Positions 20,855 through 24,719 of a stretch of DNA of 24,719 nucleotides are shown in pieces. Where the stretch lies: NCBI GenBank assembly GCA_964058845.1, contig CAXKVR010000254.1, positions 1 through 24,719 on the forward strand. Direction: 5' to 3'. The notes beneath the pieces are model-generated. The model made no database searches. It was not told where the DNA came from and saw only the letters and a program-made list of their open reading frames with translations. Made by a program: the position numbers and the translations under genes. This stretch comes from Carex sylvatica. Its lineage: Eukaryota; Streptophyta; Magnoliopsida; Poales; Cyperaceae. Each line of letters opens with the position of its first letter. Position 1 is the first letter of the stretch.

Positions 20855-20866
20855 TGGTATCAGAGC
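20855..20866 (+). other. Primer-binding site (tRNA-Met)
   Basis: TGGTATCAGAGC, followed by one more matching C, begins three bases after the 5' LTR. This is complementary to initiator tRNA-Met and typical of plant Copia elements. Confidence 0.9.
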
Positions 20867-20897
20867 CTAAGGTTTAGAGATCAGGGCAGATCCGACC

Positions 20898-22196
20898 ATG
20901 GCAGAAAACATGAGCGTTTCGAATTCATCGATTCCATTGTTCAAGGGAGACAACTATGAGTTCTGGAGCATCAAGATACGAACTTTGCTCAAGTCGCAAG
21001 GTCTATGGGAATTGGTGGAGACGGGAGCACCAGGCATAGATCCCACACCAGCAGAAACAACGAAGCGAGATGCGAAGGCGTTGTTCTTCATTCAACAAGC
21101 CGTTGTTGACACGGTGTTCACAAAAATTGCAGCAGCGGCATCAGCAAAGGATGCATGGACAACCCTGAAAACTGCATTCCAGGGAAATTCGAAAGTTCGC
21201 GAGATAAGGCTACAAGGCTTGAGAAGAGAGTTTGAGACGTTGGACATGAATCAAGGTGAATCTGTTCAAACATTTCTCACAAGAGTCACATCCACCGTCA
21301 ACCAAATCAAGAGTTGTGGTGAAGATATCACAGAAAAGATCGTGGTTATGAAGGTACTCCGCAGCCTTACAACAAAATTTGACCATGTCGTGGCAGCAAT
21401 CGAAGAGTCCAAGGACCTGTCCACATACTCTTTCGACGAGTTAATGGGATCACTGCAGGTCCATGAAGTTCGTCTCAACCGATCAGATGTGAAGGACGAC
21501 ACCAAAGCTTTCTATACCAAGGGCGATTCCTCAAGAAGCCAACAGCAAGGCAGAGGTATAGGCCAAGGTAACAGCAGAGGTCGTGGAAGAGACACGAGCA
21601 GCAGATACAACCATCAACAACAACAAACAACAAAGAAGGATATTGAGTGCTACTATTGCCACAAGTTCGGTCACGTTAAGGCAGATTGCTACAAGAAGAA
21701 GAGGGAAGACGAACAAGGCAAGCAAGGTGTTGAATGCCACTATTGTCACAGAATCGGCCATGTGCAGGCTGATTGCTACAAGAAGAAGCAAAGAGAAGAG
21801 AGTCAAGCAAATTATACAGAAGAGGAGGATGCACAACCAACTCTCTTCATGGCCAGCAGCGCGATTGACAAGATTGATGTAAGCAGCAAGAGCACAGTAG
21901 GAGTGCATACAAAAGAAAATGGTGGCAGCAGTCCAGGAAGTGGCAAAATCATGGTGAGTAGAAATATTTTGTTTGATGAAAAAGCCCTCAAGGTGGAGAA
22001 TCTAGGGCTCAATCGTCAGAGGCCGTTGAAGCTGGTTTACAACCATGATATACGACTAGCTCAGATGCCAGAAAAATGTAGTTTCAAGGTGTTGAGAGAT
22101 ATTGTGACAAAGATTTTTCCTTCATTAAAATCTGTGCTGATCAAGTACAAGGATTCTGATGGGATATGGTTACCATTACTGATACACAAGTGCTGA
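20898..22196 (+). CDS. Copia Gag fused to an integrase remnant and half a PB1 domain
   Basis: The 432-codon frame starts at the first ATG after the primer-binding site, in a good context (GACCATGG). Residues 1 to about 205 form a Copia-type Gag (LFKGDNYEFWSIKIRTLL near the start). Two CX2CX4HX4C knuckles follow, at C251-C254-H259-C264 and C280-C283-H288-C293. Residues 349-361 (KIMVSRNILFDEK) resemble the tail of Copia integrase, showing that protease and most of integrase were deleted in frame. From about 376 the protein matches the start of a plant PB1 domain: LKLVYNHDIRLAQMP, then KCSFKVLRDIV, then VLIKYKDSDG with its acidic cluster. Homology switches frame after Gly422; the last ten codons are a frameshift tail. 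Gag packages element RNA, so the particle function may be intact. The PB1 assignment is from memory of Phox/CLMP1-like PB1-TPR proteins. Confidence 0.85.
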   Translation: MAENMSVSNSSIPLFKGDNYEFWSIKIRTLLKSQGLWELVETGAPGIDPTPAETTKRDAKALFFIQQAVVDTVFTKIAAAASAKDAWTTLKTAFQGNSKVREIRLQGLRREFETLDMNQGESVQTFLTRVTSTVNQIKSCGEDITEKIVVMKVLRSLTTKFDHVVAAIEESKDLSTYSFDELMGSLQVHEVRLNRSDVKDDTKAFYTKGDSSRSQQQGRGIGQGNSRGRGRDTSSRYNHQQQQTTKKDIECYYCHKFGHVKADCYKKKREDEQGKQGVECHYCHRIGHVQADCYKKKQREESQANYTEEEDAQPTLFMASSAIDKIDVSSKSTVGVHTKENGGSSPGSGKIMVSRNILFDEKALKVENLGLNRQRPLKLVYNHDIRLAQMPEKCSFKVLRDIVTKIFPSLKSVLIKYKDSDGIWLPLLIHKC

Positions 22197-22400
22197 GGAT
22201 GGCAGAATCATGTTTCGACCAGCCTGTACAGATGGAGGCAGAGAATGAAGAAAAGGGACTTTCCTTGATGAGACTACATATTGTAGAAGTCAATCCTGAG
22301 CAAGAGCCTACAATCACGGAGGAGGAAGATCATGTAGTCGAAGAAGAAGAAGAGCCCATAGAAGAAAAGATAGGAGAGGGAGATGAAAAAGAAGAGTTTA
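22023..22400 (+). pseudogene. Captured fragment of a PB1-TPR (Phox/CLMP1-like) host gene
   Basis: Across two frames the sequence reads as one PB1 domain. The first half ends YKDSDG at 22163 and the second half begins MVTITDTQVLRMAES at 22166. It continues with LMRLHIVEVNPEQEP and an acidic run, the order seen after PB1 in plant Phox/CLMP1-type proteins, which carry TPRs before the PB1. A single missing base between 22163 and 22166 explains the break. Introns and TPR sequence are absent, so only this piece was taken. The right limit (about 22400) is uncertain because the acidic tail is low complexity. The nearest alternative is another PB1 family, such as NIN-like proteins. Confidence 0.7.
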
Positions 22401-23047
22401 CAAAAGGAAGGAATATTGATAAGAAGAGAGAAGTAAGAATTCCAGCACTAGATGGCAGTGGATTGACTCCAGACCTGTTAACCCAAGCAGAGGTAATCAT
22501 GGAAAGAGAAGGTGACATGCCAAGTCAAGTGTCTGATTCCTTTGGAAATGGAAGAGGTTTTCTGGAGATGAAAAGTATTAAGGGAGATATTTTGAAAAAG
22601 ATGATCACAGATGATACTGTTATCAAGCAAGAGAAGGTAATTGTCAAGGTTGGTGAAAGTTCAAAGCAAGCAACTGTGGCGTTGTCAACCTCTGAGGCAA
22701 AATATTCAGCAGTCAGTTCAGCGGCTTGTCAAGCAGTTTTGTTGAGGCGTATACTTGCTGATTTTGAGCAGGAACAACAACAGCCTACAGTGATATTCTG
22801 TGACAACCAATCAGCAATAGCAATGGTGCAAAATCCAGAAGTTCATGAAAGGACCAAGCATAATGACATAAGTGTTCATCTCATTCGTGACCTTGTGACA
22901 AATGGTGACGTTGAGATCAGATATGTCAATTCAGACAAGCAGGTAGCAGACGTGCTTACGAAGGCATTGGCACAAAGCAAATTTGAACAATTTCGATCGG
23001 CACATGGAGTTGGCAATTTTGTATCAAGGGGGAGTGTTGAATATTGA
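22166..23047 (+). CDS. PB1 second half fused to Copia RNase H C-terminus
   Basis: A 293-codon open frame overlaps the end of the gag frame. Residues 1-48 complete the captured PB1 domain. Residues 49-78 are acidic. Residues 79-164 are of unknown origin (including IPALDGSGLTPDLLTQAE). Residues 165-275 are Copia RNase H: SKQATVALSTSEAKY with Glu177, FCDNQSA with Asp213, HERTKHNDI and VADVLTKAL with Asp262. The first catalytic Asp of RNase H and all of reverse transcriptase are missing, so no enzyme activity is expected. The stop lies 13 bases inside the 3' LTR, as in many Copia elements. The ATG is only where the frame opens; translation from it would need reinitiation or frameshifting, which is not shown. 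Confidence 0.7.
   Translation: MVTITDTQVLRMAESCFDQPVQMEAENEEKGLSLMRLHIVEVNPEQEPTITEEEDHVVEEEEEPIEEKIGEGDEKEEFTKGRNIDKKREVRIPALDGSGLTPDLLTQAEVIMEREGDMPSQVSDSFGNGRGFLEMKSIKGDILKKMITDDTVIKQEKVIVKVGESSKQATVALSTSEAKYSAVSSAACQAVLLRRILADFEQEQQQPTVIFCDNQSAIAMVQNPEVHERTKHNDISVHLIRDLVTNGDVEIRYVNSDKQVADVLTKALAQSKFEQFRSAHGVGNFVSRGSVEY
23025..23034 (+). other. Polypurine tract of the Copia element
   Basis: AAGGGGGAG-type purine run directly before the 3' LTR start TGTTGAAT, the normal primer for second-strand synthesis. It also encodes the last residues of the RNase H frame. Confidence 0.85.
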
Positions 23048-23381
23048 TACAAAATTAGAATCTGAATATTTCAGATTTAGAGATCTGGATGCAACGTGTT
23101 GTGATGTATTTTTAGGCATGTAGTTGAGTTAGTGGGTTCTATAATTAGTCATGTAGGTTTTGTTTGTAATAGCAGGATACGTGGGGAATAATTCTATTTT
23201 GGGGACTGCTTGTAATAGGAGGATAGGTAGTGGGGTACTAAATTTAGATGTTCTAAATTTAGATTAATGTTTAGCTATAAATTCAGATGTACTTTGTATC
23301 CGAATTAAGGAAGCAATAGAAGTTAAATTTCAGCAGCAAATTTGTTTTCTCTATTGTTGTATCCTTCAGAAATTTCCAACA
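23035..23381 (+). repeat. 3' LTR of the Copia element
   Basis: 347 bp with two substitutions relative to the 5' LTR and no indels. It ends CCAACA at 23381 and is followed by the GAATT duplication. Confidence 0.95.
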
Positions 23382-23386
23382 GAATT
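23382..23386. repeat. Target-site duplication (GAATT), right
   Basis: Matches 20500-20504. On the minus strand it is bases 6-10 of P450 intron 2, whose GT donor starts at 23391. Confidence 0.95.
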
Positions 23387-23391
23387 GTTAC

Positions 23392-23781
23392 TGTAAATAA
23401 GGATTTGAGTGGTGGTCGCAAATCTTGACCCCCTTCCCGTAGTTCACTGTCAAGCAATACATCCAAGAAATCATCGTGGCTGATAGAACCCTCTTCCTTG
23501 TTCTTAATTCGATGGTTGATCTACTCATCAAAAAATTTATGTAAAAATTTGAAAAGAGGGTCCATTTTTCGCTATACACCCATCAGATCTAGTGGGGTAA
23601 GGACTGGGAAGAAATCAGATACATTTGGGCATCCTGCACACTCCATGATGCTTTCAACTGCCTTCTTGAACTCTTGTGATGAATCCAAGTCAAATCCGGC
23701 AAGGTTAGTCGAGAATATAGTGCTTGATAGTAAGTTTAGGGTGGTAGTAAACGCCAACCACCCGATCTCTACTGGAGCCCC
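23392..23781 (-). pseudogene. P450 pseudogene exon 2
   Basis: Reads GAPVEIGWLAFTTTLNLLS, then SSQEFKKAVESIMECAG and FFPVLTPLDLMGV, followed by a TAG at 23572, KMDPLFKF, a second TAG at 23521 and LDVLLDSELREGG. These are standard CYP76-like central segments. The exon ends SLFT at 23392, before GTAAC. The 130-codon length is a multiple of three. Confidence 0.85.
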
Positions 23782-23878
23782 CTTTAGAAATAAGTCAAAA
23801 TTAGATTAAAATCCAACATTTATTCCTCACAAAAATTGGAAGATCTTTAGTGCTCTCTAAATACTCGAATTCAAGTAC

Positions 23879-24378
23879 CTCTTGAGAAGATTTAGAGATA
23901 AAATCCAATAAAAATCTTGCACCTTTTGCTTTCTAAGTAACAAATGAGAATCAAGCCTTTGGGTAGTGAATAACTCAGTTGTACACAGCCGGTGCAGGGA
24001 CCGTCACCGTGGACCCGGTGGAAGCCATGGTATGGACCACTTATGGTAGGCTTGTGCCCGTATGGCATCAGGCTCGTGCCGGCCAGCTAATGCGAGGTCA
24101 TGATTCTGAAAAATCTCCTTTGCATATTCATGAGAGGAGACGACAATGGTTGTTACTTTGCCTAGTTGGAGGGAGAATATGGGTCCATAGGTTTTGGAGA
24201 GAGAGGTAAAGGTTATGTGAGTCTGGCTTGTGGGACCCAGTTGTAGGAGATTACCTACCAGGGGATATGGTTTGGGACCTGGTGGAAGAGGATAGAGAGC
24301 TTTCTTTCTTTTGTTTTTTTGAGATAAGAGAAAGATAGAGAGTAGAATCAGCAGGGAGAGAGTGTTATTGTCTGCCAT
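23879..24378 (-). pseudogene. P450 pseudogene exon 1
   Basis: Starts at an ATG with an A at -3 (24378). A hydrophobic N-terminus (LSLLILLSIFLLS) followed by basic residues and YPLPPGPKPYPLVGN is the usual ER anchor and proline hinge. It continues through YGPIFSLQLG and WLPPGPR to a TGA at 24004, where the C-helix Trp is expected, then RSLHRLCTTELFTTQRL. Two T-runs near 23890-23915 each carry one base too many, after which SKSSQE is readable. The exon then ends at GAG before GTACTT. Confidence 0.85.
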
Positions 24379-24417
24379 TTGATTTGTGATTGGGGAGTTG
24401 GGAGATTAATTTGATGA

Positions 24418-24428
24418 CTATAAATAAG
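24418..24428 (-). promoter_or_regulatory. Relic TATA box of the P450 pseudogene
   Basis: On the minus strand this is CTTATTTATAG, 40-50 bases before the ATG at 24378, giving a very short leader if used. No other promoter element was identified. Whether the pseudogene is still transcribed cannot be told. Confidence 0.5.
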
Positions 24429-24719
24429 ATTGGTGCAATTATGAACTGAACTGTTGAAGTTTAGCACAGGGTGCAAGCCCATTGCAAATTCTGGAAACAT
24501 CCAACCAACAAATAGAGTTGGTAAAATTGGAATATGCTAGATGATTATACAGAATTATAGTAGTCAGCATTTTGTAAACCGACAAATAATAAAGTCGGTA
24601 AAGAATGATAAAATTCCATTAACCGACCATATGATATAAGTGTATAAATAGGTGAGCTCTTCTATACCAACGTGAAAGACATGTATGAATGATTGGTAAA
24701 GAATGATAAAATTCCATTA
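24429..24719. other. Upstream flank with a repeated 25-bp word
   Basis: The 25 bases beginning GGTAAAGAATG occur at 24597-24621 and again at 24695-24719, where the window ends. Around the first copy, ACCGAC (24578) with GTCGGT (24594) and ACCGACC (24622) form small inverted repeats. This may be part of a repeat array or MITE that continues beyond the window. There is no coding frame. Confidence 0.5.

Larger units (their letters stand above)
20505..23381 (+). mobile_element. Non-autonomous Copia element with a captured host PB1 fragment, 2877 bp
   Basis: Two 347-bp LTRs (TGTTGAAT...CCAACA) differ at two positions, and GAATT duplications, a tRNA-Met primer-binding site and a polypurine tract are present. 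The 2183-bp interior keeps an intact gag but lacks protease, the integrase core and reverse transcriptase. A short word typical of the end of Copia integrase (SRNILFDE) is followed by sequence resembling a plant PB1 domain, then unidentified sequence, then the C-terminal part of RNase H. LTR divergence of about 0.58% suggests roughly 0.2-0.4 million years at assumed plant rates. It lies antisense to the P450 pseudogene. Mobilisation would need proteins from an autonomous relative. The maize Bs1 element, which carries pieces of cellular genes, is a known parallel. Confidence 0.9.
19232..24378 (-). pseudogene. CYP76-like cytochrome P450 pseudogene, four exons
   Basis: Homology to plant A-type P450s, closest by eye to CYP76, runs from an ATG at 24378 to a stop at 19232. 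Inferred exons are 24378-23879, 23781-23392, 20322-20041 and 19606-19232. All junctions are GT-AG and phase 0, and together they give a coding length near 515 codons, normal for the family. Seen are an N-terminal membrane anchor, PPGP hinge, WLPPGPR before the C-helix, AGTDTSSST (I-helix), the ExxR region, LPRR and the heme loop FGAGR-stop-I-F-PG. It is dead: nonsense codons at 24004 (C-helix Trp), 23572, 23521, 20128 (the ExxR Arg), 19571 and 19463 (heme loop), two extra T's around 23890-23915, and Phe at the heme-ligand Cys position (19457-19459). Live relatives are ER-bound monooxygenases, often acting on terpenoids. A Copia element occupies intron 2. The first 97-bp intron is the least certain junction. 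Confidence 0.9.

Noticed and set aside
22160..22168. Programmed -1 frameshift between the two Copia frames
   Set aside because: Re-reading one G would restore the frame, but there is no X-XXY-YYZ slippery heptamer and plant Copia elements normally use one frame. A one-base deletion is simpler.
20505..23381. Autonomous Copia element
   Set aside because: Protease, integrase core, reverse transcriptase and the first RNase H Asp are missing.
24004..24378. 124-residue protein as a complete small gene
   Set aside because: It is the N-terminus of a P450 cut off by a nonsense codon; homology continues beyond the stop.

Overview
This is plant nuclear DNA, almost certainly from a flowering plant. The evidence is AT-rich intergenic sequence, a CYP76-like cytochrome P450 gene with GT-AG introns, Tekay/Del-type and Copia LTR retrotransposons primed by initiator tRNA-Met, and many foldback and hAT-like miniature elements. 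Nothing is bacterial, and no intact cellular gene is present. Species and chromosome cannot be told from the sequence.

Left third (1-14082). A unit of about 1 kb is present twice: 433-1270 continued at 11700-12319, and again at 13093-14082. The left copy was first interrupted by a 418-bp foldback MITE (690-1107). It was then split by a complete 10.4-kb Ty3/gypsy chromovirus of the Tekay/Del type on the minus strand (1276-11694). That element has 2722-bp LTRs differing at 3 positions, ATTAG target duplications, a primer-binding site, a polypurine tract and one open Gag-Pol frame of 1587 codons ending in a chromodomain. The uninterrupted right copy shows what both insertion sites looked like before insertion.

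Middle (14083-19231). No coding gene is seen. It holds a decayed 938-bp LTR with its primer-binding site (14487-15440), short duplicated words, a foldback of about 250 bp, a perfectly spaced 78-bp tandem duplication, a foldback of about 1 kb with arms of about 370 bp (16548-17575), and a tRNA-derived SINE-like head split by a 450-bp hAT-like MITE (17850-18299).

Right third (19232-24719). A CYP76-like P450 pseudogene lies on the minus strand. Four exons can be traced, all joining in phase 0, but there are six nonsense codons, two one-base insertions, and Phe in place of the heme-ligand Cys. A 2877-bp Copia derivative (20505-23381, plus strand) sits in its second intron. It keeps an intact gag but has lost the protease, most of integrase and the reverse transcriptase. 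In their place it carries a fragment resembling the PB1 domain of plant PB1-TPR (Phox/CLMP1-like) proteins, followed by the end of RNase H. This captured host-gene fragment, once part of a nearly continuous Gag-PB1-RNase H frame and now broken by one base, is the most unusual object in the window.

Order of events inferred from nesting and LTR divergence: duplication of the 1-kb unit and decay of the P450; Copia insertion (2 differences in 347 bp); then the Tekay insertion (3 in 2722 bp), which is very recent.
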